From contig CAVSSP010000004.1 in the NCBI GenBank assembly GCA_963730685.1, positions 1,749,682 through 1,813,681 on the forward strand: a DNA stretch of 64,000 nt, read 5' to 3'. The stretch's first letter is position 1; each line of letters begins with the position of its first letter. Origin of the DNA: Bog-756 sp963730685. Lineage in GTDB: Bacteria > Actinomycetota > Acidimicrobiia > Acidimicrobiales > RAAP-2. The notes beneath the pieces are model-generated. The model saw nothing but the letters and a program-made list of their open reading frames with translations, did no database searches and was not told where the DNA came from. Positions 37,021-46,800 of the stretch are shown piece after piece. Position numbers and translations under genes: made by a program.

Positions 37021-37397
37021 GCGCAGCGGGTGGCGGCCTCGGGCACCTTGCTCAGGCACTCGGGGCACTCGCGCATCGGATCCTCCTTCGGGGTCATCCC
37101 GAGCCGGTCCATCAGGTGATTGACCGGCTTGATGACCAGAAAGAAGATGACGGCGGCGATGATCACGAACGACAGGAGGGCGTTGAGGAACGACCCATAG
37201 GTGAACTTGGACCCGTTGATGGTGAAGTAGAGCCCACTGAACTGTGAGTTGCCTCCGAAGATGGCCTTGATGAACGGGGTGATGAGGCTGTTGACGAAGG
37301 AGGTCACCAATGCGGTGAAGGCGACGCCGAGGACCACGGCCACAGCCAGGTCGATCAGGTTCCCGCGCAGCAAGAAGTCCTTGAAGTCCTTCAACAT
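36960..37397 (-). CDS. mscL: large-conductance mechanosensitive channel
   Basis: A 145-aa MscL. MLKDFKDFLLRGNLIDLAVAVVLG is the conserved N-terminal amphipathic helix and TM1, then FINSLITPF-like VNSLITPFIKAIFG, then TM2 ending VIKPVNHLMDRLG. After the usual end there is a short extra tail with CPECLSKVPEAATRCAYC, a possible zinc ribbon. It opens under membrane tension to release solutes. ATG 37397 gives the exact family start. Confidence 0.93.
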   Translation of the reverse strand: MLKDFKDFLLRGNLIDLAVAVVLGVAFTALVTSFVNSLITPFIKAIFGGNSQFSGLYFTINGSKFTYGSFLNALLSFVIIAAVIFFLVIKPVNHLMDRLGMTPKEDPMRECPECLSKVPEAATRCAYCTSQLAPAASGAGADPTG

Positions 37398-37458
37398 TGC
37401 GGTCTCCCTCCCGTTCGGATCAGCGTCGGTCCCCCACGGCATGCCTGACACGGCGAGC

Positions 37459-37968
37459 TTAGGCCAGCCCCTCGTGGATCGATGCCCTCCACCGCCCGGT
37501 GGTCGGCACGGCACAGGTGGCCGCCGAGGCATGGAGCAGCCAGCCCATCACCGACCCGTTGTCGGATCCGGACGGAACCACGGCGACCAGGCCCCGTCGG
37601 GGGTGGTCCTGGGTGATCCGCCAGCCATCGGGCAACGGCACACCCAACTGACGGAGCGAGCGGGCCACATGGGGCCCGGCGGCGTGTTGGAGGCCCACGG
37701 TGGTGGGCTTGGCCGCACCCCCCGGTTGGTGGCGACCGGGTACCCAGGTGGCGGTGGTCACCTTGTGGGTCGAGCCTCCGAGGAATGCGAAGGGCCCCGG
37801 GGGTGCCGGCTCATACTCCTCTTCGATGATCGGCTCGACGTTGATCCACCCGGCCCCCCGGGCCGCCAGCTGGGACATGTGCCCCAGCAACTCGGGATCC
37901 TCGGGTGACACGAACTCGAGCTCGAGCGGGTCGGGAGCGGCGTCACGTCTGGAGATCGAGCACGCCAC
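37459..37968 (-). CDS. hypothetical protein following the luciferase-like oxidoreductase
   Basis: An open frame of up to 169 aa with no family I recognise. Protein-like segments are FVSPEDPELLGHMSQLAARGAGWINVEPIIEEEYEP and WRITQDHPRRGLVAVVPSGSDNG. The start is uncertain: GTG 37968 overlaps the upstream gene, and a GTG nearer FVSPEDP is possible. It lies in a region with many frameshifts, so its ends may be wrong. Confidence 0.5.
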   Translation of the reverse strand: MACSISRRDAAPDPLELEFVSPEDPELLGHMSQLAARGAGWINVEPIIEEEYEPAPPGPFAFLGGSTHKVTTATWVPGRHQPGGAAKPTTVGLQHAAGPHVARSLRQLGVPLPDGWRITQDHPRRGLVAVVPSGSDNGSVMGWLLHASAATCAVPTTGRWRASIHEGLA

Positions 37969-38834
37969 GGGCCAGGGCCTCGAGCTCGGGCCGCCACGGG
38001 TCGGGGGTCTCCAGGGGCCGGACCACGAACTTGGAGAACCCGACCTCGATGAACCGTTCGAGCATGGTGCGCAGACCCGCCGATCCCGACCGGCACCACC
38101 TGTTCGGGGTCGATCCCCTTGCGGGCCGCCGACAAGAGCCTTCACGACCCGTGGCTCCAGAGGACGGGCCGCATAGGCCAGCGACACCCCGAAGTGCTCG
38201 GGGCTGATGACCCGGCCGGCGTCGGCGGCGGCCTGGTCGATCACCGCCCTGGCCGCCACCACCTCATCGGGTGTGCACGACGAGGGCAGCCAGCCGTCGG
38301 CGAAGCGCCCGCAGCGGCGGAGGGCGGCCGGGACCATGCCCCCGGTCCAGAACTCCAGGGGTCGCTGCACCGGAAGCGGTGAGATGGCCACGTCGTCGAA
38401 GTCACCGGCCGCGCCGTGGTGGCTGACCGGCTCCCCCGTCCACAGCCGTCGGAGCACCGGGAGCATCTCGTCCATCAGCGGTCCCTTGTCGGCGCCGGCC
38501 ACACCCGTGGCCGCCGACTCGGGCGGCGCGGCAGGCCCGGGACGAACGTGGTCAGGAGGCGGCCCTCCGACAGCACATCCAGCGACGACAGCTCCTTGGC
38601 CAGCCGGACCAGGTTGCGGCCGGGGAGGAGCATGGTCGTCCCCAGTTTGAGATGGGGGTTGTGGGCGGCGGCGAAGGCGAGGCCGCTCAACGGGTCCAGC
38701 GTCGGTGCCGTCAGCACCTCGGGAAGCCAGATGGAGTCGAACCCGAGCTCGTCGAGGTCGTCGACCAGACGACCGAAGGCGGAGGCGCCGCCGACCGGCG
38801 CCGCGCCGGTGCCCACCCCGATCCGGACCTTCAC
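37943..38834 (-). CDS. LLM-class F420-dependent oxidoreductase, multiply frameshifted
   Basis: A luciferase-like monooxygenase-fold protein of about 296 aa when repaired. GTG 38834 gives VRIGVGTGAAPVGG; then LDELGFDSIWLPEVLT, LLPGRNLVRLAKELSSLDVLSEGRL, later LEFWTGGMVPAALRRCGRFADGWLP, and an end in LETPDPWRPELEALARGVLD. Three frame changes occur, near 38525, 38127 and 38077. All four pieces are family-like, so an error-prone consensus is more likely than a pseudogene. It probably uses F420 or FMN. Confidence 0.78.
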
Positions 38835-38874
38835 CGCCGGGGCCCGTCTGTCGCCGACCACCCGAGCCCGGCCA

Positions 38875-39567
38875 TCAAGACGGCCCGAACCGAGGTCCGT
38901 CGAACCGGTCGACGGTGGCGAAGGAGTCGACCGGGGCCCGGCGCAGCCGTGTGGGCTGTGCCATCGGGTACCCGAGGGCGAGGGCTCCGACCAGGGCCAC
39001 GGTGTCGGGCACCCCGAGCAACGCGCTGACCGCCGCCGCCTCCCGCACCAGCATGGTGGTCATCACGCCCCCCAGTCCCTCGGATCGGGCGGCGAGGAGG
39101 ATGCTCCAGGCGAAGGGATAGATGGAGGCGCCCCCCACCATCGTGTAGTGGTCGGCATCCCGGTCCACGGTGGCCAGGCGCGAGAGGTCGGCCAGCAGGA
39201 CCAGGATCACCGGGGCCTCGTCGAAGTGCTCGGCGAAGCCACCCGGGCCGTCGGCGGCGGCGCGTGCGAGCTCCGATGCCCCGGCCAGCGACTCTCGCTC
39301 CCGTTCCCGATCGGTGACCACCGCCCACGGGGTCAGGCCGGCACCGGCCTGGGCCAGGTACTCGTACCATCCGGGGAGGTAGAGGTCCCGGAGCGCGGTC
39401 CGCACGGACGGGTCCTTCACGACGACCACGTGCCAGGCCTGGCGGTTTCCCCCGTTGGGGGCGAAGCGGGCCGTGTCGAGCACCCGGCCGACGGTCTCGT
39501 CGTCCACCGGGGTGGGCCGGAAGGCCCGGACCGCTCCGGTCGTTCGCAGGGCATCGATCAGTTCCAC
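38875..39567 (-). CDS. nitroreductase family protein
   Basis: A 230-aa FMN-dependent nitroreductase-fold protein. LIDALRTTGAVRAFRPTPVDDE, TARFAPNGGNRQAWHVVVV and the C-terminal GLGGVMTTML followed by ALALGYP are family marks. It reduces nitro or related compounds with NAD(P)H, or acts on another flavin substrate. GTG 39567 fits the family start better than the longer frame. No frameshift is seen here, although neighbours have several. Confidence 0.87.
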   Translation of the reverse strand: MELIDALRTTGAVRAFRPTPVDDETVGRVLDTARFAPNGGNRQAWHVVVVKDPSVRTALRDLYLPGWYEYLAQAGAGLTPWAVVTDRERERESLAGASELARAAADGPGGFAEHFDEAPVILVLLADLSRLATVDRDADHYTMVGGASIYPFAWSILLAARSEGLGGVMTTMLVREAAAVSALLGVPDTVALVGALALGYPMAQPTRLRRAPVDSFATVDRFDGPRFGPS

Positions 39568-39615
39568 GCCCCCGACGGTAGTGGCGCTTCCCCCCGATCG
39601 CAGCACGGGAGGTGG

Positions 39616-40098
39616 CTAGAGGACCTCGAGGACGGCATCGGCCGCGCTGACGGTGAGACCGCCGCCGGGCTCGACGTTGAGCGTGGTGACGACACCGTCG
39701 TCGATGACCATGGCATAGCGCTGTGAGCGGGTGCCCAGGCCGAACCCCGACCCGTCCATCTCCAGCCCGACCGCCTTGGCGAACTCGCCGTTCCCGTCGG
39801 CCAGCATCACCACGAGATCCCCGACGTGCTGGTCCTCACCCCACGCCGCCATCACGAACGGGTCGTTGACCGAAATGCACGCCACCGTGTCGACTCCCTT
39901 GGCCGCCAGCTCGTCGTGGCGGATGACGTAGCTGGGGAGGTGGTAGTCCGAACAGGTCGGGGTGAACGCGCCGGGGACGGCGAACAGCACCACCTTGCCG
40001 GACCCCAGGACATCGGCGGTCTGCACATGGGTGGGCCCGTCGGGGCCGGTGGTCATCACCCGGACATCGGGAATCTTGTCGCCAACGGCAATCGCCAT
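39616..40098 (-). CDS. Prx5-type peroxiredoxin
   Basis: A 160-aa thiol peroxidase of the Prx5/redoxin group. The peroxidatic Cys lies in VPGAFTPTCSDYHLPSY, and GLGTRSQRYAMVIDDGVV is the typical second half. It reduces peroxides using thiols such as glutaredoxin or mycothiol systems. ATG 40098 (MAIAVGDKIPD) is the usual family N-terminus. It precedes the nitroreductase gene by 48 bases on the same strand, possibly a redox pair. Confidence 0.92.
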   Translation of the reverse strand: MAIAVGDKIPDVRVMTTGPDGPTHVQTADVLGSGKVVLFAVPGAFTPTCSDYHLPSYVIRHDELAAKGVDTVACISVNDPFVMAAWGEDQHVGDLVVMLADGNGEFAKAVGLEMDGSGFGLGTRSQRYAMVIDDGVVTTLNVEPGGGLTVSAADAVLEVL

Positions 40099-40160
40099 GC
40101 TGTCTCCTTGCGCTCCGGTCACGGCCGCGGCGGTCGCCGCGGACGTGGTTCAGACCAGGA

Positions 40161-41461
40161 TCATACGGCGGCCGGCATGCCGGCGATCACCACGGGATAT
40201 GGGGCCCGGCACCGGGGCCTCCATCCGGGGTGCGATCCCGGCGGCCCGGCGCCGGAGCGGCCTCGCCCGACGACCGCCCACAGGAGCGCCCCGACCGCGA
40301 AGGCCGCCACCGAACCGACCAGCAGGCCCAGCTCGGACGCGGCCACCAGGGGCGGATTGCCGGCGAAAGCACGTTCGGCGACGAGCAGGGGGACGGTGAA
40401 CCCGATGCCGGCCACGGCGGCGGCCACGGCCACGTGACGCCACCGGACCCCCGTCGGCAGCTGGCCCAGGCCCAGCCGCACGACGACGAAGCAGGCCAGG
40501 GTGATGCCGATCAGCTTGCCGGCCACCCGCGCCGCGGCCACGCCGGCGAAGACGGCGGGGGCACCCGAAGGGTCGAGCATGCCGGCCCGGAGGACGATAC
40601 CGGCGTTGGCCAACGCGAATACCGGCAGGACGACGAATGCCGAGACAGGCGCCACCCGCTCCTCGAGATGCTCGGCCGGGTTCCGCGGCGACCCGGCCAC
40701 CCGGTGAGGGACCAGCACCCCGACGACCACGCCGGCCAGCGCCGGCTCGACTCCGCCCGCCGCCAACAGGACCCACAGACCCGAGGCCGGCCACCAGGAC
40801 GGGCCAGGCCGGGAGGCGGTCCCACCGCCGCAACCCGACCATGCCGGCCGTCAGCACCAGGGCGCCCAGCAGGGCGACCGGGCGGGTCCGGCTCGAATAG
40901 AAGATGGCCAGCACCAGGACCGACCCGATGTCGTCGGCCACGGCCAGGGTGAGCAGCATGAGGCGCAGCCCGGCGGGGACCCGCCTGCCCGAGCAGCGCC
41001 AACGCCCCCAGGGCGAAGGCGATGTCGGTGGCCATGGGGATCCCCCAACCCGGCGAACCCGCCCCTCCGTGGTTCACCGCCGCGTACACCAGACCGGCGC
41101 CGGCCATCCCGCCCAGCGCCCCGGCCACCGGCACCGCCGCCGTCCTCGGGTCGCCGAGCTCCCCGGTCCGGTGCTCTCGTCCGATCTCGAGGCCGACCAC
41201 GAAGAAGAAGACGGCCATCAGGCCACCGTTGATCCACGCCTGCACGGTGGTGAACCCGGCGAAGGCCGACCCCCCGATGTGCACGGGGTGCTTCCACAGC
41301 GACGCGTAGCTCGACGACCCGACTGGGCTGTTCGCCCACCACAGGGCCACGCCGACCGCGACCACCAGCACCCAACTCCCGGCGACGTCCGACGCGAAGA
41401 AGTGCCGGAGCACGGCGGTGACCGACCGGCGCGCCGGAGCCGGGCCTGGCTCGGTCGCCAC
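40161..41461 (-). CDS. nhaA: Na+/H+ antiporter NhaA, frameshifted twice
   Basis: A NhaA-type antiporter of about 433 aa when repaired. The N-terminal frame has FFFVVGLEIGREHRTGEL and GWGIPMATDIAFALGALALL; the middle frame LAVADDIGSVLVLAIFY carries the essential Asp pair; the last frame has VLPVFALANAGIVL and GIGFTVPLLVAERAF. Frame changes are near 40978 and 40785. It exchanges Na+ for H+ at the membrane. GTG 41461 starts three bases after the thioesterase stop. Confidence 0.85.
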
Positions 41462-41464
41462 TGC

Positions 41465-41907
41465 TCAGCCGGCGCCGGATGCGACCACGTCGGCCAGCCA
41501 CGCCGGCAGCCGGACAGGGACGGCCGTCGGCGTCCACCGCCCCGTGGACGGTCACCGCCGTCGACCGGTTGTCGCCGTCGACGGCCAGGAGGTAGCCCGA
41601 CTTGGAACGTGGTGCGGGTCAACGAGCCCACCATCACGTTGACATCCACCGTCTCGTCGAATCGGAGCGGCCGGCGGTAGCGCACGTAGAGCTCGAGCAC
41701 GGATCAGATCGAACCCCTCACGGCGGACCTCGTCCGTAGGGGTGGCCGATGTGGCGCAGCAGCGCGGCGCGGGCCTCTTCGAGGTAGGGGACATAGGCGC
41801 TGTGGTGGACGATGCCCATGGCGTCCGTCTCGGAGAAGCGGGTGCGGATCCGATGGACGAACGGGATAGTCGGCGGCGTCGGTGGACGGGACGAGCGAGA
41901 GGCGCAC
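41465..41907 (-). CDS. acyl-CoA thioesterase (hotdog fold, 4HBT), five frameshifts
   Basis: A 4HBT/YbgC-type thioesterase of about 147 aa pieced together from several frames: RIRTRFSETDAMGIVHHSAYVPYLEEAR (catalytic Asp region), then DEVRREGFDLI, LELYVRYRRPLRFDETVDV, AVDGDNRSTAVTVHGAV and finally RLPAWLADVVASGAG before the stop at 41465. Frame changes occur near 41865, 41735, 41705, 41600 and 41520. It starts at GTG 41907, nine bases after the upstream gene. It hydrolyses acyl-CoA or hydroxybenzoyl-CoA. Confidence 0.75.
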
Positions 41908-41916
41908 GCAGAGAAG

Positions 41917-42897
41917 CTACCGTCCGGGCCCGACGGAGCCGGGCTGGTTCCATTCGATCCAACCGGACCCCGTGCCGGCCGTCGTCGGCGACCAACCGGG
42001 CCACCGCCCGTGGAAATCGGCTGACCCGCCCGTCCGGGGCGGTCAGGACCAGCGGGCCGTAGGCCAGGGGCTCGACCACCAGCCGTACGCCGCCGGGCTC
42101 GAGCGCCGACGAGGGCCGACGTCGGCATGCCCTCGTCACCGATCACCTCGGTGACGGTGAGCGCCTCGAGCGGTGTGACCGCACCGCCGGGCGACTGGAG
42201 ATAGCCGAAGAAGACGGGCACCCCGGGGATCCTGATGTCGGCCACGTGGACCCGGGTGCCGTCGTCGAGGCGCCCGGCCGCCCAGCACCAGCCGAACGCC
42301 CACCAGTCCCGCACCCCCCACGAGTGGTCCCGCTGACCGTGCCCGTGCACGGCCAGCCGCTCGCCGTCGACGGTCACCACACCGTCCACCAGGCACGGGA
42401 CCTCGTACCGGGTGGTCAGGTCGTAGTGGTAGGGGGTGCCGTCGGTGGTCCAGCGCAGAGATCCAGCCCCAGGGTCGCCGGTGTGCCGGGTCGGCCGGAG
42501 TAGACCGAGGCCGCATCGGGATGGCCGGCGGCGGGCACGGTGGCGCGCACCGTCATCTGCTGCAAGCGGGCTTCCTGCCAGCGATCCCCGCCTCATAGCC
42601 CCGGGCCGAGAGGTCCAGTCCCGTCGGCCCGAGGGCAGGCAGGTCGTAGGCGACCGAGGCCAGCACGGGCCGACCGGCCCCGACCACCATGGTCGTCCAC
42701 CAGGTGACACCCAGGTTGGGATAGAGGCCGATCCGGACGTACCCGGCCAGTGCGCCCCCGTCTTCGACGAAGTCGAAGTAGTACGACTCGTTCCACAGGG
42801 CGTCCCCGTCGGGCCGGTGGCGCTGTTCGTCGTCGGGCTCGACGGCATGGGGTGGCGACGTGGGGGCCTGGGGCACAACCGTCAGGTTAGGCCGCAC
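41917..42897 (-). CDS. DUF7064-like protein, four frameshifts
   Basis: About 327 aa when repaired. Pieces are ALWNESYYFDFVEDGGALAG and GYVRIGLYPNLGVTWW at the start, TTDGTPYHYDLTTRYEVPC and QRDHSWGVRDWWAFGW in the middle, LVVEPLAYGPLVLTAPDGR, and GWIEWNQPGSVGPGR at the end. This matches uncharacterised actinobacterial proteins (DUF7064/7065) that have a lipocalin-like build; the name is my recollection. Frame changes are near 42565, 42458, 42105 and 41965. Function unknown; it is the first gene ahead of the thioesterase and nhaA. Confidence 0.65.
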
Positions 42898-42946
42898 CGG
42901 CGCGGTCCGGCCGGGACGCCTCCGGGCCCCGGCCCGACTGGCACGG

Positions 42947-44401
42947 CTACTTGATGAAGACGCCCTTGTCGAAGGTGGCCGTCACCGTCTTGGCCTCACC
43001 CAGTCGGGGGAGGTCGAAGAGGTCCTCGATCGATGCCAACGACGAGTAGTGGTTCAACGAGGTCTTCACCTTCGTCCCGGCGGCGATGAACGGCGAGATG
43101 AGTACCGTCCCGACCTTGCCGCCTCCGGGCCCGGCGATCCCGTTGCCGCCGGCGTCGGCGGCCGGCCCGGGTGTCTCGCCACAACAGGCGGTGGCGTCGA
43201 TGGGGCTGACATCGGCCTCGTCGAAGGTGACCTCCAACAGGCCGTCCTGCTTGAAGGCCGGCGAGCTCTCGATCAACGGCACCCAGGTGCTCAAGAATCC
43301 GTCGATGTCGGCCAGGGCCGATGAGCCCGGGCTGGTCTCGTTCTTGCAGGGGTAGTCGTGACCGTCGTCACAGAGGTTCGGCGTGATGAAGCTGAGGTTG
43401 GGGGTGGTGGCGACGGACTTGAGGTCGGTGGCGAGCCCGGTGGTCCCGACCGGCGTGCCGGTCGGGAGGGCCCCCGTGGTGGAGCCGAGCGGCACGACGT
43501 CCTGATTGCACCCGCCGGTGTTGTCGATGATCGAGTGGAAGTAGACGAACGGGTCGTGGCGGGTGGCGTAGCCGTCGCCGGCCTCCGCGGTGAACGAGGG
43601 GTCCGGGGAGCCGACGGTCGGGTGGCCACAGGTGGGGGACTCCCGAGTGGGGTCGTTGCCCATGTCCTCCTCGTAGGCCTTCCAGGTGTCGCCCCTGGCC
43701 GTCAACTGGTCGGCGATGGTCTGCACGCCCGCCGGGTAGACGCATCCGGCCCCCGATTGGATGCCGCTGGCATTTTCGCCGGCGCCGGGCAGGAAGTCGA
43801 CGAATCCGCCGATGCAGTCGGCCTGATTGTCCGAGTTGGGTGGCTGTCCCGACACGAACCCGACGTAATTGTCGTTGGAGTAGTGGCCGATGCCGTAGTA
43901 GTTCTCCAACAGTGCGCCCTGCGCCGGCAGGGTCGTGGCCAGATAGGGATCACTGGAAGGACTGCCGAAGGTCTGGCCGTAGCCCTCGTTCTCCAGCATG
44001 ATCACGAACACGTGACGGACACCCGGCAGTCCCTTCACGGCGATGGTCAGGTCCTGGGTCACCGCCCCCACGGTGTTCGACGCGCGCAGGACGATCGGTG
44101 GATAGGTGCCACCGGGGACGGTCCCGGTCAGGGTCGCGGTCCCGTTGGCGTTGTCCGGGGTGAAGGTCACCCCCGTCGGGAGCCCGCTCACCACAGTGAC
44201 GGCGGGGACGGGGTTGCCCTTGGTCTTGACGATGAAGGAGAACGACGTGAGCGTCTTGGCCTTCAGCGTGGCCTTGCTGGCGAACACCGGCGCGGTCTGC
44301 GGCTTGGTGCGGGCGCCGGCAGCAGACGGCAGGACCCCCACCAGCGATGCCACCCCGACGACCGCTGCCCCCAACAGTACGAGATTGCGCCTGGCCTTCA
44401 T
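42947..44401 (-). CDS. secreted phosphoesterase (phospholipase C/acid phosphatase family)
   Basis: A 484-aa exported protein. The signal peptide covers about residues 1-30 (LVGVLPSAAGA), residues about 35-125 form an Ig-like putative domain (TLTGTVPGGTYPPIVLRAS), and the phosphoesterase domain follows with HVFVIMLENEGYGQTFG and IGHYSNDNYVGFVSGQPP, then DDGHDYPCKNE, EVTFDEAD and SLNHYSSLASIEDLF. These hold the metal ligands of the alkaline-phosphatase-like fold. It likely releases phosphate from lipids or organic esters outside the cell. ATG 44401. Confidence 0.88.
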   Translation of the reverse strand: MKARRNLVLLGAAVVGVASLVGVLPSAAGARTKPQTAPVFASKATLKAKTLTSFSFIVKTKGNPVPAVTVVSGLPTGVTFTPDNANGTATLTGTVPGGTYPPIVLRASNTVGAVTQDLTIAVKGLPGVRHVFVIMLENEGYGQTFGSPSSDPYLATTLPAQGALLENYYGIGHYSNDNYVGFVSGQPPNSDNQADCIGGFVDFLPGAGENASGIQSGAGCVYPAGVQTIADQLTARGDTWKAYEEDMGNDPTRESPTCGHPTVGSPDPSFTAEAGDGYATRHDPFVYFHSIIDNTGGCNQDVVPLGSTTGALPTGTPVGTTGLATDLKSVATTPNLSFITPNLCDDGHDYPCKNETSPGSSALADIDGFLSTWVPLIESSPAFKQDGLLEVTFDEADVSPIDATACCGETPGPAADAGGNGIAGPGGGKVGTVLISPFIAAGTKVKTSLNHYSSLASIEDLFDLPRLGEAKTVTATFDKGVFIK

Positions 44402-44586
44402 GAACCCCCCCGTCGTGCGGTACGCGGCGACCTACGCCGGACCACTGTGCTCGACCGAAATATCTAGCACGGAAACCGGTGGGCGCGCTGTCCCCATCCG
44501 GATCGTCCCCGGCACCGAAGAACGGACGATCCGCCGGGCCGTGGGAACGGGCCGGGTCCCGCGCCCGGCGGTCGACCGCCCAAGAA

Positions 44587-46800
44587 CTACCTGCCCATGG
44601 CCACGATCGGCTGGTTGAGGTGCGTCCCACCTGTCGATCCGGAGAACGCCGCGTCCCCGAAGGCGAAGATGCCGCCGTCGGAGGCCACCAGCCAGTACCC
44701 GTGGCCGGGCGGCGTGGTCGACATCCCCACGATCGGCCTGTTCAGGACCCTGCCGCCGGTGGACCCGTAGAACGAGGCGTCCCCGAAGGCGAAGATCCCG
44801 CCGTCGGAGGCCACCAGCCAGTAGCCGTGGCTGGTCGGGGTGGGTGCCATGCCCACGATGGGCTGGTCCAGGTGCATGGCCCCGGTCGAACCGAGGAACC
44901 TGGCGCTCCCGAAGGCGAAGATGCCGCCGTCGGAGGCCACCAGCCAGTAGCCGGCCCCCAATGAGGTGGCCGCCATGCCCACGATCGGCTTGTTCAGCGG
45001 CTTGCCACCCATGGAGCCGTGGAACCGGGCATCGCCGAAGGCGAAGATGCCGCCGTCGGAGGCCACCAGCCAGTACCCCTTGCCGTCGGGGGTGGCGGCC
45101 ATGCCCACGATCGGCTTGTTGAGGTGGGTCGCACCGGTGGAGCCGTAGAAGTGCGCGTCACCGAAGGCGAAGATCCCGCCGTCGGAGGCGACCAGCCAGT
45201 AGCCGCCCCCGTTGGGGGTGGACGCCATTCCGACGATGGGCCGGTTGAGGTGGGTGGCGCCGGTGGAGCCGTGGAAGAGGTGGGTGCCGTAGGAGAAGAT
45301 GCCACCGTCGGCGGCCACCAACCAGTAGCCGGTGTCCCGTGGGACCACGATATTGGAGGTCGCGGAGGCCGGACCGACGCCGGCGGCATTGATGGCAGCC
45401 ACGGCGAAGGCGTACGAATCCCCGTTGATGAGCCCCGGGAAGATCGCCGCCGTGGCCAGACCGACACGAATAGACGACCCGTTGGAGCAGACGATGAGAT
45501 AGCCGGAGATGGCATTGAACCCGTCCGAAGCCGGCGGCACCCAGCGGACCTTGGCGCTGGCGTCCTCTGCGGTGGCGGTCAGGATGGTCGGCGCACCCGG
45601 GGTCGTGTAGTTCGTGGCGCTGAACGTCGTGGACAGGCCGGCACCGGTGGCCGTGACGGTGAAGGGACCGGCGACTCCGTTGGCCGTGAGGGTCGGCGAC
45701 GTGGCGACGCCACTGCCGTTGGTGAGGATCGTGGTGGGGCCGGCAAACGTGCCCGACGGGCCGCCGGCCGGGGCGGAGAACGTCACTGCTACTCCTGATT
45801 CAGGCTGGCCCAGCGCGTTCTCCGCCGTGACCGAGAGGGGCAGGAAGTAGGCGTTGCCGACCCGGGCGCTCTGGCCGCTCCCCCCCGAAGAGACCAACCT
45901 CGCAGTGGCTCCGATGGTGTTGGTGAGAGCGAAGCTGGCGGAGGTCAGTCCGGTTGCCGTTGCGGTCACGTTGTAGGGACCCCCGGTGACCGCATTGGCC
46001 TTGAATGCCGGAGCGATTGCGATCCCATCTGTCCCCGTGGTCACGATGGGGGTAGTGGCGAAGGTGCCGCTGGCTCCGCTCGCCGGTGGAGTGAAGGTGA
46101 CGGATACCCCCGAGACCGGGTTGGAGAACGGGTCTTCAGCTTCCGCTGTGAGCGAAGTACTGAAGTTGGTACCGACGTCGGTGCTCTGACCGCCGCCGGC
46201 GGTCGCTAGGAGCTGAGTGGGTGCGGCGGCGACGATCGTGTAGGGGCCGGAGGATGAAGCTGCGTCGGCAGATGTGACGACAGCGATGTTTTGCGTTCCG
46301 GCCAAAGTCGGGTTGGTCACCCCATTGGCGACGACACTGATCGTCCCGGCCGCAGCCGGGCCCGAAAGGGTGAGGGTGACACCGCCGGCGGCTGGCGCTC
46401 CCGCCGCCGGAGACCCGTCCACAGTGAAGGTCGCCCCAGTGAACGTGGGGCTCGAGGGCGTCCCGGTCAGTGTGATGGTGTCAGAGGCTACGAGGCCTGA
46501 CCCGGTCGTGAAGTTGATTGTGTACGTGACGCCCGTGGCACCCGCTATCCCAGACGAAGTGGCGACAGTCACGCCGGAGACGCCATACGCGGACGACGGG
46601 GCCACGACGGCGAGCACGCTCAGCACGATCGCCGCCACCGAAGCGCCGGTCACGACCCGGAAGGTACGGCTCCGGTTTCGAGTGGTACGCGGGCGCGATC
46701 GGGCCCGGACAAGACCGGTCCGCCCCGCCAGAGCAACAGTCCCGAGGACGACCCCCGCCACGATTGCCACCACCAGAACGCTCAGAGCAACCAAACTCAT
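44587..46800 (-). CDS. secreted Ig-like/FN3 protein with six C-terminal 42-aa repeats
   Basis: A 737-aa surface protein. It starts with two hydrophobic segments, then has several bacterial Ig-like domains (phrases such as LPLSVTAENALGQPESGVAVTF), one FN3 domain (PGAPTILTATAEDASAKVRW), and six tandem units of about 42 aa beginning GYWLVASDGGIFAFG and ending LNKPIVGMAATPDG. The repeats resemble a beta-propeller or beta-solenoid typical of acidimicrobial surface proteins; the fold is inference. No LPxTG anchor. ATG 46800 is preferred over TTG 46803. Confidence 0.82.
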   Translation of the reverse strand: MSLVALSVLVVAIVAGVVLGTVALAGRTGLVRARSRPRTTRNRSRTFRVVTGASVAAIVLSVLAVVAPSSAYGVSGVTVATSSGIAGATGVTYTINFTTGSGLVASDTITLTGTPSSPTFTGATFTVDGSPAAGAPAAGGVTLTLSGPAAAGTISVVANGVTNPTLAGTQNIAVVTSADAASSSGPYTIVAAAPTQLLATAGGGQSTDVGTNFSTSLTAEAEDPFSNPVSGVSVTFTPPASGASGTFATTPIVTTGTDGIAIAPAFKANAVTGGPYNVTATATGLTSASFALTNTIGATARLVSSGGSGQSARVGNAYFLPLSVTAENALGQPESGVAVTFSAPAGGPSGTFAGPTTILTNGSGVATSPTLTANGVAGPFTVTATGAGLSTTFSATNYTTPGAPTILTATAEDASAKVRWVPPASDGFNAISGYLIVCSNGSSIRVGLATAAIFPGLINGDSYAFAVAAINAAGVGPASATSNIVVPRDTGYWLVAADGGIFSYGTHLFHGSTGATHLNRPIVGMASTPNGGGYWLVASDGGIFAFGDAHFYGSTGATHLNKPIVGMAATPDGKGYWLVASDGGIFAFGDARFHGSMGGKPLNKPIVGMAATSLGAGYWLVASDGGIFAFGSARFLGSTGAMHLDQPIVGMAPTPTSHGYWLVASDGGIFAFGDASFYGSTGGRVLNRPIVGMSTTPPGHGYWLVASDGGIFAFGDAAFSGSTGGTHLNQPIVAMGR
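44590..45345 (-). repeat. six tandem 126-bp coding repeats
   Basis: Each unit encodes about 42 aa from GYWLVASDGG to the next copy. Units are similar but not identical, so the array is older than a very recent expansion. It makes up the C-terminal third of the secreted repeat protein. Confidence 0.85.
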
